In this document: in pieces, positions 7,776 through 15,716 of the stretch
Layout: every line of letters begins with the position of its first letter
How positions within the stretch are numbered: the first letter of the stretch is position 1
Source: an uncultured Hungatella sp.
Lineage (GTDB): Bacteria > Bacillota > Clostridia > Lachnospirales > Lachnospiraceae
Length of the DNA: 26,015 bases
Assembly (NCBI GenBank): GCA_910585645.1
Contig: CAJUFP010000071.1
Span: 1 to 26,015, forward strand
Direction of reading: 5' to 3'
Position numbers and translations under genes: made by a program
The notes under the pieces: generated by a model
What the model was told of the DNA's origin: nothing
The model's input: only the letters and a program-made list of their open reading frames with translations
The model's database searches: none

Positions 7776-7784
7776 TTCCAACAA

Positions 7785-9038
7785 TCAATTATCCAAACTC
7801 CCCTCATTCAGCAGAAAATCATAAACACTCATAACCAGCACCCCATCGTCATTGTAATATGGCGCAGGAGCGTCTTTCGTGATGATGATCTTCTTGAAAA
7901 AATCGCCGGTCAGCATCAGGGAACGCTGCTCCTGTTCCATTTTTGCCCGATCCGGAATCGCATAGGCTGACTGGATATAATAACGTTTATATCCTTTATT
8001 ACAGACAAAATCAATTTCCAACTGTTTGCGGATCCCGTGACCTTTCTCATTGGTTTTATTCAAAGTAATCACTCCCACATCCACGTTAAACCCCCGTATC
8101 CTCAACTCATTAAAGATAACATTCTCCATAGCATGAGTTTCTTCCAGTTGACGAAAATTAAGACGAGTATTGCGTAATCCCAAATCAGTAAAGTAATATT
8201 TGACCGGTGTGTCGATATACCGCTTCCCCTTAATATCATATCGGACAGCGCTGTCAATCAGGAAGGAATCACAAAGATAATCGATATACCTTTTAATGGT
8301 TGCGTTACTGATGGTCTTCTGTTTGACACTCTTGAAAGTAGCAGATAACTTTGTCGGATTTGTAAGTGAGCCGATAGCTGATGAGAGGATGTTCAGAAGT
8401 TCCTCCAATTCTGCCCGGTTGCGTACATGATGTCTGCCTACAATATCCGAAATATAGGTTTCCTCCAACAGCAGCTTCAGAAAATGAATCTTTTCCTCCG
8501 GGCTCGAAATATTTATGACAGGCGGCAATCCACCATAAAGCATATATTCGTTCCAGCCGTCCTGTTTCGTCCCAGAATAAACAGACATAAATTCAGCAAA
8601 ACTGAGGGGATGCATAGGAACTTCATCTCCCCGGCCCCGAAATTCGGTAATCACATCTTTAGACAAAAACCGGGCATTGCTCCCTGTCACATACACATCT
8701 ACATTTTTCATACGAATCAGACTGTTTAATACGGATTCAAACTCGCCTAAAAGCTGCACCTCGTCCAACAGCACATAATACATTCCATCACCTTTCATCT
8801 GCTCCTTGAGATAGGGATAAAGAACATCCGGATCACGAAACCGCTTATTTTCAAAAGAGTCGAAGGCGATTTCTATAATGTGCTGTTCATCTGTTCCCTC
8901 TTCCAGCAAATGATCTTTGAACAAATTGAACAATAAGTAGGACTTTCCGCAGCGTCGAATCCCCGTCACCACCTTGATAAACCCATTGTGCTTTTTACTG
9001 ATGAGCTTATTTAAATAGAGATCTCTCTTGATTTCCAT
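7785..9038 (-). CDS. AAA_14/DUF4143 ATP-binding protein
   Basis: This is a complete 417-residue protein. Its N-terminal P-loop domain has Walker A GIRRCGKS at residues 26-33, Walker B MYYVLLDEVQLL, and a sensor region VYVTGSNARFLSKDV. A middle winged-helix-like part leads to the C-terminal DUF4143 domain (VKYYFTDLGLRNTRLNF, LEIDFVCNKGYKRYYIQ), which resembles a PD-(D/E)XK nuclease fold. The family is very common in anaerobes, often in many copies, and its cellular role is not established. The start at 9038 has AGGATGATGAT upstream. It stands alone between the decayed island and the operon terminator, in an undamaged frame. Confidence 0.9.
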   Translation of the reverse strand: MEIKRDLYLNKLISKKHNGFIKVVTGIRRCGKSYLLFNLFKDHLLEEGTDEQHIIEIAFDSFENKRFRDPDVLYPYLKEQMKGDGMYYVLLDEVQLLGEFESVLNSLIRMKNVDVYVTGSNARFLSKDVITEFRGRGDEVPMHPLSFAEFMSVYSGTKQDGWNEYMLYGGLPPVINISSPEEKIHFLKLLLEETYISDIVGRHHVRNRAELEELLNILSSAIGSLTNPTKLSATFKSVKQKTISNATIKRYIDYLCDSFLIDSAVRYDIKGKRYIDTPVKYYFTDLGLRNTRLNFRQLEETHAMENVIFNELRIRGFNVDVGVITLNKTNEKGHGIRKQLEIDFVCNKGYKRYYIQSAYAIPDRAKMEQEQRSLMLTGDFFKKIIITKDAPAPYYNDDGVLVMSVYDFLLNEGSLDN

Positions 9039-9103
9039 ATCATCATCCTACTTTCTTCTGAAAATTTTTGCGAGTTATCGCAATTACATGCAGTAAGATT
9101 CGT

Positions 9104-9147
9104 AAAAAAGAAACGAAAGGCAACCATTTCTGGTTGCCTTTCGTTTC
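9104..9147 (-). terminator. Rho-independent terminator of the 9327-16724 operon
   Basis: A perfect 16-bp stem (GAAACGAAAGGCAACC at 9110-9125 with its complement at 9132-9147) closes a 6-base loop. On the minus strand it is followed directly by TTTTTT. It is placed to stop transcripts coming from the flavoprotein gene before the DUF4143 gene. Confidence 0.9.
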
Positions 9148-9176
9148 TCGTCTTCCATATAAAGTTTAATCACAAT

Positions 9177-9302
9177 TCATAATCTTTTTCTCTTATTACA
9201 CTCTTGTATAATCTGTTTTACTTGTCGCATTGCCTTATCGGATTGCATGATTTGTTTGACATCATCTCTGTTATAACTTTTATTCGCGCCACACCATCTC
9301 TT
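9177..9302 (-). other. Short open stretch, possible gene remnant
   Basis: Between the flavoprotein stop and the terminator one frame is open for about 40 codons and reads RWCGANKSYNRDDVKQIMQS, then DKAMRQVKQIIQECNKRKRL and a stop. It is charged and helical and has no start codon with a ribosome binding site near its beginning. It may be the tail of a lost gene or chance; I do not recognise it. Confidence 0.3.
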
Positions 9303-9326
9303 TTAAAACATTAAGATACTATGTCA

Positions 9327-11252
9327 CTAAACCATCTCCCTCTCCCGATACGTCCTCCACTGATTCTCAAAAAAATAATCCACCTGCGGAATCGGCCGCA
9401 CCGGCCGCCACTGGGCCCTGCACTCCCGGCCCCAAAGCGTAACCTCCTGAACGATCCCTCCGTGGGCCCCGTTATCAAGCCTGCACCGGTACAATTCCGG
9501 CAGATTACCCTCCGGCAGCCTTCCGTTCTCATCCATGTAAAGGGCCGACCCCCGGCTGCCCGCTCCGGATTTTATGTAGTCCACCATGGCAGACAGATAG
9601 ACTTTCTGTGAGATCAGCATATCGCGCAGCCGGTAAAACAGGGAAAGCTGATTTGTGGAAGGCGTTTTCACAAGCCCCAGATAGCCCTCCAGCTCTCCTT
9701 CAATCTCTCTAAGCGCCCTTTCCAGACGCCCCCTCTCCCGGATCATGCCGCCGCAGGCGCTCATCCTCACAGCCGCTTTCTGCCACAGTTCCCCCAGAGC
9801 CATAGTGCCCCGCGCCTGCATAGGAAGGTTCACAAACTCCTTTGCTTCCTCCCTCAAAGCCTGCCTGATATGGTCAGAAACCGCCCTTTCCCTGCCATGC
9901 AGCTTTCGAAGACGGATCTTTTGGGCAGCCCGCAGGGCACCTGCCTGCCCTGCGTTCAAAGCCGTACCGCCGGGCCTGGTAACCCCGTGGCTTCCGCACG
10001 CCTCACCTGCTGCAAACAGTCCCCGGATCTTTGTCTCCCAATAACCATCCGTGGCAATCCCCCCGTTATTATGCTGGGCGCAGACAGCTACCTCCAGTTT
10101 CTCATGATACAGATCCACCTTATGGTCCTGATAAAAAAAGATGGCCGGCTCATTCATCTGCTTCAATCGTTCAATGGGCGTGCCAAACAATGCTCCCGCC
10201 TGCTTTAAGTAATCATAAGCCTCCGGCGCCAGCTTTTCAAAAGGAACGGCGCCGTCCCCCGGATTCCTTGTAAAGTCAAGATATACCTTCCGCCCCCGAA
10301 GAATCGTCTCCTGATATATCAGAAGATCTATGACAGAAGAACCGCCGAAGATTTTATTCACGTCAAAAGGCCACTGGTATCCTTTTAAAAATACCATGGA
10401 CAGCATGTCCTCTTCCCTTTCAAAATACTCCATGAGAAACTCTCTCTCATCCCCGCCCTCCTGGTCAGTGGAAACGAATCTGGGCAGAACCTGCATATAT
10501 GTTCCGCTTACATTCCATCTGGGATTTAAAGACGCCAGCCCAAACTGCCACTCCGTAAGATTTTTTCCCGCCGCCCCGGCCTCAAAAGCCATTCCGCTGG
10601 AGCCAAGCTGGGAAACCGGGTAAACGCTGTCATGGTACATCCCCGCCGGGCCTCCGGTTGCCAGGATCACATTGCGGCACCAGACCAGCACATAACCCTC
10701 CCGATCCCTCTCACGGTTATCCAGGCACAGGACGCCGTAGATCCGGCCGTCCCTTACCAGAAGGCGGATAACCTGCATCCTGTCCATAATCCTGACGCCT
10801 TTCTCCCTTACGCTCCTTTCCAGGCACTCCGTCATCAGCTTCGAAGTATAAGGGCCGGCGCTGGTAGCCCGCCTCCCTCGGTCATGATCCGTCTTATATC
10901 CCATATACTCGCCGTATTCCGTACACGGAAAAGGCACCCCCAGCTCAGTCAGGGCAAAAAAGCAGCGCGCCGACAAAGCCGCCTCACACAGAGCCTGATC
11001 CCCGTCCACGCACTGGCCCGCAAACAGATCCTCCGCCATGGTGCGCACAGAATCCATATCCCCGCTGGCAAGGGACAGCTTATAATACGTCTGCTTGTCC
11101 GACCCCGTATTCCTGGAAGTTCCCCCATTCATACGTTCCGTCAATATGGCAACATCCCTGTCCCCGTTTTGGTGCAGGCGCAGCGCTGCCTGAAAGCCTG
11201 CCGCGCCTGTCCCAACCACAATATTTTCAATCGTAAGCTCCTTAATCTCCAT
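9327..11252 (-). CDS. FAD-dependent oxidoreductase, fumarate reductase/aspartate oxidase-like
   Basis: This 641-residue flavoprotein has the N-terminal FAD-binding motif VVGTGAAGFQAALRL (GxGxxG). A second FAD and active-site region near residues 395-435 reads HNNGGIATDGYW, then GLFAAGEACG and TRPGGTALNAGQAGALRA. It ends in a helical domain typical of the succinate dehydrogenase/fumarate reductase flavoprotein family. Members reduce C=C bonds next to a carboxylate or carry out the reverse oxidation. There is no signal peptide, heme or Fe-S domain, so it is cytoplasmic and would need a partner reductant. AAGGAG overlaps the stop of the upstream SDR gene and suits the second of two adjacent ATGs (11252). 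It is the last gene of the operon. A decayed copy of its C-terminus lies at 19935-20060. Confidence 0.86.
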   Translation of the reverse strand: MEIKELTIENIVVGTGAAGFQAALRLHQNGDRDVAILTERMNGGTSRNTGSDKQTYYKLSLASGDMDSVRTMAEDLFAGQCVDGDQALCEAALSARCFFALTELGVPFPCTEYGEYMGYKTDHDRGRRATSAGPYTSKLMTECLERSVREKGVRIMDRMQVIRLLVRDGRIYGVLCLDNRERDREGYVLVWCRNVILATGGPAGMYHDSVYPVSQLGSSGMAFEAGAAGKNLTEWQFGLASLNPRWNVSGTYMQVLPRFVSTDQEGGDEREFLMEYFEREEDMLSMVFLKGYQWPFDVNKIFGGSSVIDLLIYQETILRGRKVYLDFTRNPGDGAVPFEKLAPEAYDYLKQAGALFGTPIERLKQMNEPAIFFYQDHKVDLYHEKLEVAVCAQHNNGGIATDGYWETKIRGLFAAGEACGSHGVTRPGGTALNAGQAGALRAAQKIRLRKLHGRERAVSDHIRQALREEAKEFVNLPMQARGTMALGELWQKAAVRMSACGGMIRERGRLERALREIEGELEGYLGLVKTPSTNQLSLFYRLRDMLISQKVYLSAMVDYIKSGAGSRGSALYMDENGRLPEGNLPELYRCRLDNGAHGGIVQEVTLWGRECRAQWRPVRPIPQVDYFFENQWRTYREREMV

Positions 11253-11261
11253 CATCTCTCC

Positions 11262-12029
11262 TTACAGGCGTTTTATGTGAAATCCGCCGTCAACATCCAC
11301 GTAATTGCCCGTAGTATATACCATGCGGTCAGAACAGAACAGGCTGACCACGCCGGCCACGTCCTCCGGCTTTCCCCAGCGGGCAATGGGAAAAACGCCG
11401 TCCGCGATCATTTTATCATACTTTTCCGTTACAACGCTGGTCATATCCGTGGCAATGACCCCCGGCCGGACCTCATTGACCACAATCCCTTCCGGCGCCA
11501 GACGGTCCGCAAAAAGGGTGGTTACCATGGACACCGCCGCCTTGGAGATGCAGTATTCCCCTCTGGAAACGGAAGATACCTGGGCAGAGCAGGAGCCGAT
11601 ATTCACGATATGGCCCTTGTTGGCAAATACCTGCTCCTGGCTCACCATCTGCTTTGCCACCGCCTGCGTCAGAAACAATGTTCCCTTTGTGTTGATGCCC
11701 ACAACCCGGTCAAAGCTCTCCTGGGTCATTTCAAGAAGATCCTTTCTCTCCTTTGGCGCCACCCCCGCATTATTCACCAGAATATCAATCCGCCCGAAAT
11801 GCTCCACCGTCTCCCTTACCAGCCGCTCCCTTCCCTCCCCAGAGTCAATGGAACCCTGAATATAATGCCAGTCAATCTCCATCTCTGTCAGCTTATCAAA
11901 AGCCTCCTGGCAGTCCGCCGGATTCTCCAGGGAAAAGATCACCACCTGGCATCCGTCCAGCCCAAGCTGTTTTGCCACCGCATACCCGATTCCCCGGCTT
12001 CCCCCGGTAACAATCGCTGTTTTCTTCAT
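11262..12029 (-). CDS. SDR-family NAD(P)-dependent oxidoreductase, FabG-like
   Basis: This 255-residue classical short-chain dehydrogenase has cofactor motif TGGSRGIG at residues 8-15, structural motif NNAGVAP, and a catalytic region with serine in NIGSCSAQVSSVSRG and the YxxxK pair in EYCISKAAV. It should interconvert an alcohol and a ketone using NAD(P)H. The start at 12029 is set by AAGGAGGA seven bases upstream; an upstream ATG at 12053 lacks a ribosome binding site and would add eight unrelated residues. It sits 38 bases after the ene-reductase and its stop overlaps the ribosome binding site of the flavoprotein, so these three are tightly coupled. The substrate is unknown; sequence alone does not separate 3-oxoacyl reductase from steroid- or polyol-type SDRs. 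Confidence 0.93.
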   Translation of the reverse strand: MKKTAIVTGGSRGIGYAVAKQLGLDGCQVVIFSLENPADCQEAFDKLTEMEIDWHYIQGSIDSGEGRERLVRETVEHFGRIDILVNNAGVAPKERKDLLEMTQESFDRVVGINTKGTLFLTQAVAKQMVSQEQVFANKGHIVNIGSCSAQVSSVSRGEYCISKAAVSMVTTLFADRLAPEGIVVNEVRPGVIATDMTSVVTEKYDKMIADGVFPIARWGKPEDVAGVVSLFCSDRMVYTTGNYVDVDGGFHIKRL

Positions 12030-12067
12030 TATAAAATCCTCCTTAAACCACACTTGCAGACCTGTCT

Positions 12068-13423
12068 CTATCCTCTGAAATTTGCCGGAAGCTTGCTTTT
12101 TGTCTCCGCAAATTCTTTATAAAATCCTAAAAATGTTTTCGGGTCCCGGACAACGCAGCCTGTAGGCTTGTGGGCCCGAATCAAATCTCCGCACTTTCCG
12201 CAGGTTAAGCAGACCCTTTTGGGATCGATTCTGCCACATTTTACAATCTCATTGGCAAAATCCGGGTCAGCAAAGGCCATCCTCCCAAAGAGCATGCCGT
12301 CGCACAGCCCCTCTTGTACGGCCCCGGCCGTAAACAAATCGGCGTACTGCCTCAAATATGTAGGCGCAGACCCGTAAACCGTCATGAGCGGCACCGCTCT
12401 TTTCACTGTCCCGATGCCCTTTATCATCCGGTGAAGCCCCACAAAGGGATGTTCCTCCGGCACATATTTCCCTGCGTCAAAAGGACGAGTCACATGGGTT
12501 GTGGCGTAAGGGTTGCCCATGGTAAGATCTATCAGATCCAGTCCATAATCTTCGTGCAGCTCCTTAACAAGACGGATGGGCTCCGTAAAATCCGGCGACA
12601 GCCCATTACCCTCTTTTACGCCAAAACCCCAGGGGTACGGATACCCGTCATAGATTCCCAGCCGGGAAGTGACCATGAACCTTTCGTCCTCATAAGCCTT
12701 TGCCGCCAGAATCCCGTTCTTTAACAGACGGGTGCGGTTTTCATAGCTGCCCCCGTACATTCCCGGCCGGGTATAGGCCGATAACAGCTCCGCAAGAAGA
12801 TATCCGTGGCAGGACTTTATATCAACTGCGTCAAACCCCGCCTCCTTTGCCAGCTTTGCCGCCTGGCCGAAGGCCTCCTCCAGCCCCTTTAGATAATCAT
12901 CCGTTACAATGCAGGAATCATCCGCTTCCCGGTACTCTTCCAGCCAGGGATGGCGGTAAGCAATCATAGGCGCCGGCTTATTGTCCGGATTGGAATAGCG
13001 GCCGCTGTGGTTGGCCTGCATAACCAGATATGGGGCAAATCCGTTAGCTTTTCGCCCTGCCTCTCTGATTTCATCCGTAAGCCTTTTGTAACTATCCAGG
13101 TTATCCCTGGTAAGAAGAAGCTGCGTCCTGGAAGAACGCCCCTCCTCCACAATGGAAATCGCCTCAAACCAGATAAGCCCGCTTCCGCCTTCGGCTTCCC
13201 TTACATAGCGGCAGGACGTATATTCCGAAGGCGATCCGTCAGGCAGGGAGTCCGCGCCCTCCATGGGGGCGATTCCCAGACGGTTTGGCAGACATATATT
13301 TCTCACTTTCAGCGGCTGTGCAAGAATCTTCGTATCTTTCCCAAAGGGAAGCTGCAGATTCAGCCCTTTGGCCGCTTCCATCACATCTTCCAGGCTTTTA
13401 TAATGAAACTTTTCATGTGCCAT
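12068..13423 (-). CDS. Old Yellow Enzyme-family ene-reductase with Fe-S-type cysteine cluster
   Basis: This 451-residue protein has an FMN-binding TIM barrel of the NADH:flavin oxidoreductase family, with LPNRLGIAPMEGADS near residue 45, MQANHSGRYS, the SCHGYLLAELLSAYTRPGMY block and the ENRTRLL helix. Near the C-terminus is CLTCGKC, then an 11-residue gap and another cysteine. This resembles the 4Fe-4S site of 2,4-dienoyl-CoA reductase and BaiH/BaiCD-type enzymes. Those are about 640-670 residues with an extra FAD/NAD domain, which is absent here, so an external electron donor is implied. It would reduce an activated C=C bond. The start at 13423 has GAGGAAATTT upstream and lies inside the last codons of the AraC gene (11-base overlap), implying coupled translation. 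Confidence 0.9.
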   Translation of the reverse strand: MAHEKFHYKSLEDVMEAAKGLNLQLPFGKDTKILAQPLKVRNICLPNRLGIAPMEGADSLPDGSPSEYTSCRYVREAEGGSGLIWFEAISIVEEGRSSRTQLLLTRDNLDSYKRLTDEIREAGRKANGFAPYLVMQANHSGRYSNPDNKPAPMIAYRHPWLEEYREADDSCIVTDDYLKGLEEAFGQAAKLAKEAGFDAVDIKSCHGYLLAELLSAYTRPGMYGGSYENRTRLLKNGILAAKAYEDERFMVTSRLGIYDGYPYPWGFGVKEGNGLSPDFTEPIRLVKELHEDYGLDLIDLTMGNPYATTHVTRPFDAGKYVPEEHPFVGLHRMIKGIGTVKRAVPLMTVYGSAPTYLRQYADLFTAGAVQEGLCDGMLFGRMAFADPDFANEIVKCGRIDPKRVCLTCGKCGDLIRAHKPTGCVVRDPKTFLGFYKEFAETKSKLPANFRG

Positions 13424-14246
13424 AAATTTCCTCGCTCCTTTCGGCATTTTTCCTGAATTTGCTGGGTGACATATTGGTATGCTTCTTAAACTGCTTGGAA
13501 AAATAAGTAAAATCCGTGTAGCCGCATGCCATGGCAATGTCAGTAACGCTTCGGTCCGTCTGTGTCAGCAGGAGCTTGGCCCGGTTAACGCGCAGAGAAA
13601 TCACATAGGCCATGATGCTGTATCCCGTCTCCTCCTTAAATACATGAGAAATGTAATCCCGGTTGAGAAACAGCGCCGCCGCGATACTGTCGATATTCAG
13701 TTCCTGTGTGAAATGGTGGTTCAGATAATTCATCACATTGTAAGCCACCGTAATCCCGTTTCCCAGCTTCATCATGGACATAGCGTCCGCGCATTCCCGG
13801 AAAATTGTAATAAACATCCTCCGCAGATTGGCGCCCACATACATTTCCCAGTACTTCTTTTTTGCCAGATACTCCCTCTCCATCTCCTGTATCACTTCAT
13901 AAAGGTATTTCCACACAGGCTCCGTCACGGTCAGCAGATGGGAAAAATCTGCCGGGCGCTTAATAAACACGGCGATCACCTCCGGGTACTTTACCTCATG
14001 CTGAAAAAAATCCGGCCGTATCCCAATGACGTAGCGCTCATAGGGATATTCCAAAACCTTTAACGTATGTTCCTCCAGAGTATTCAGCACGATCATGCCG
14101 CCTTTTGAAACCTCATACTCTTTATCCCCCACCTGGTACAATATTTTCCCCCCAAGCAGAAATACGACCTGATACCTATTCTCAAAATGATATGGCAGTT
14201 TATAGCTGTTTGCCGTGTAACGGTGTTCAATCCAGAAATCATCCAT
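13413..14246 (-). CDS. AraC-family transcriptional regulator
   Basis: This 277-residue regulator has an N-terminal cupin-like sensor domain (KILYQVGDKEYEVSKGGMIV) and a C-terminal double helix-turn-helix: INSIAAALFLNRDYISHVF-like first helix pair, then VTDIAMACGYTDFTYFSKQF and the family-typical tail KHTNMSPSKFR. It most likely senses the pathway substrate and activates the operon in which it lies. The start at 14246 (MDDFW) has GGGAG eight bases upstream; a GTG three codons earlier lies within that spacing and is less likely. A -10-like TATACT at 14279-14284 suggests its own promoter inside the operon, within the 72-base gap after the transporter. Its end overlaps the ene-reductase start by 11 bases. 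Confidence 0.92.
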   Translation of the reverse strand: MDDFWIEHRYTANSYKLPYHFENRYQVVFLLGGKILYQVGDKEYEVSKGGMIVLNTLEEHTLKVLEYPYERYVIGIRPDFFQHEVKYPEVIAVFIKRPADFSHLLTVTEPVWKYLYEVIQEMEREYLAKKKYWEMYVGANLRRMFITIFRECADAMSMMKLGNGITVAYNVMNYLNHHFTQELNIDSIAAALFLNRDYISHVFKEETGYSIMAYVISLRVNRAKLLLTQTDRSVTDIAMACGYTDFTYFSKQFKKHTNMSPSKFRKNAERSEEIYGT

Positions 14247-14318
14247 AAAAATCACTCCCTGGTTTATGTACTGTCTATAGTATAACCCGGCCTAACCGCC
14301 GCTGCCATATCAAAAAGC

Positions 14319-15689
14319 TTAAAGCATAATGCTGAAAAATACAGTTGCAAGCAGCACATTTGCAAGGATGGCAAAGGGCTGCGCCGCCCCATAGCCTGCC
14401 GTCGGTTCCTCAGAACCGGTGGAACTGATGGCTGCTCCCAGCCCCGGGGCGGACGTGCAGCCTCCGGCGATGGCGCCGCTTAAAATCAGCCAGTTGAGCT
14501 TAAATACTTTATGTCCAATAAAGAAGCTTACCAAAACGGCAATCCCCTCCACAAAAATCGCCGCCACCGCAAGAGCCAGTCCAGAACCCATCAGGGACGT
14601 TACCACATCATATCCGTACCGAAGCCCGACCACGGCCATGAAAAACACCAGCCCCATCTGATACATAAGTCCCAGGGCTTTGGAGTCCATGCGGAAATTC
14701 ACCGGGCCAATCTGTCCCATATAGCTGAGTATCAGGGCTGCAAGCAGGACTCCCCCTGCTGCTCCCAGGGAAAAACTTCCGAAGCTTCCCAGAGGAATCG
14801 TAATATTCCCCACAGCAATGCCAATAACCGCAACAAGGGCAATAACCATAAAGTTTAAGGGCTGTTCCTTCGCTTTCTTTCCAGAATCCCCGATGGCGTT
14901 CAGCTCAAGCCGATACCTTTCCTTCTCTTTCTCCAAATCAATGCCAAACACTTTGGGAAGAATGGAAATCATCACCACAATAACCAGCACTCCAATGGGA
15001 AACGCAACCGTATATCCCAGGCTGATGGCAGAAGAAACCGCCTCCTTGTAGGCCGCTGTCTGCTCCTCGTTAAGGTTTGCCGTATTTTCAGCCGTAAGAG
15101 CGCCTGACGGATCGATTTTTAAAAGCATTGCGTTTTTCTCTTTTTCCGGCGCTTCATCATAAATTCTGCCATAGTCCAGCCCTCCCGACGCGTCCAGGGC
15201 CGTCCCGTATCCAGGGGTGGAAGTCATGGCCCCCGCAAACATGCCAATGGTTTCATAGGGCGTAACCGACGGCTTGGAGGACAGCACCGTGCCATAGAGC
15301 ACGCAGGCCGTGGCCATGGAAATCACCGGAATCACCGCGCCGATGACCACAAACTTCATCCCGTACCGTTTAAATATGGTTCCGATGCTGCCGCCGACTT
15401 TCATCCCAATGGAAACCAGGAACAAAAGGAGAAAGAACGTAAAGAATGCCTGTGCCACAACCCCTGTGGAAAGAATCCTCTTGGCATCGGAAAACCCAGT
15501 TCCTCCCTCCGTCACTCCATGGGCCCAGTTGGTAACTATGTATCCGATTACAATCCCCGTAAAAATCCCTCCGGAAACCCCCAGAGAAAAGCTTTTAATC
15601 TTAATCTTCCCGATTAAAAGCCCTGTGGCAATGGCAAGGAACATCAGGAAAAACTGATTTGTCAATGTAGAAACCACCAATTTCATCAT
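14319..15689 (-). CDS. AspT/YidE-YbjL-type antiporter
   Basis: This 456-residue integral membrane protein is built from two related halves of about five to six membrane segments each. The duplicated pore motif is visible as GMFAGAMTSTPGYGTALDAS in the first half and GAIAGGCTSAPGLGAAISST in the second. That pair identifies the aspartate:alanine exchanger (AAE) family. The cytoplasmic regulatory RCK_C/TrkA_C domains found in AspT (about 540 residues) are absent; the central loop is short and charged (FGIDLEKEKERYRLELN). AspT exchanges a substrate for its decarboxylated product. The neighbouring upstream decarboxylase-like gene (28 bases away) suggests the same logic here with another carboxylate. 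A GGAGGAGGAG site precedes the ATG at 15689. Confidence 0.82.
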   Translation of the reverse strand: MMKLVVSTLTNQFFLMFLAIATGLLIGKIKIKSFSLGVSGGIFTGIVIGYIVTNWAHGVTEGGTGFSDAKRILSTGVVAQAFFTFFLLLFLVSIGMKVGGSIGTIFKRYGMKFVVIGAVIPVISMATACVLYGTVLSSKPSVTPYETIGMFAGAMTSTPGYGTALDASGGLDYGRIYDEAPEKEKNAMLLKIDPSGALTAENTANLNEEQTAAYKEAVSSAISLGYTVAFPIGVLVIVVMISILPKVFGIDLEKEKERYRLELNAIGDSGKKAKEQPLNFMVIALVAVIGIAVGNITIPLGSFGSFSLGAAGGVLLAALILSYMGQIGPVNFRMDSKALGLMYQMGLVFFMAVVGLRYGYDVVTSLMGSGLALAVAAIFVEGIAVLVSFFIGHKVFKLNWLILSGAIAGGCTSAPGLGAAISSTGSEEPTAGYGAAQPFAILANVLLATVFFSIML

Positions 15690-15716
15690 ATGGAATCTCC
15701 TCCTCCATCAAGGCAA

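Noticed and set aside
9110..9147. Attachment site or small RNA
   Set aside because: A perfect stem followed by six Ts directly after an operon is adequately explained as a terminator.
10632..12122. 496-codon plus-strand frame
   Set aside because: It is antisense to the flavoprotein and SDR genes, which have clear motifs and ribosome binding sites; the product is rich in His, Pro and Arg with no domain.
9327..13423. Bile-acid-inducible (bai) operon
   Set aside because: OYE, SDR and flavoprotein types recall baiCD/H, baiA and baiN, but there is no baiE, baiB, baiF or baiG, the OYE lacks its C-terminal domain, and the transporter is AspT-like.
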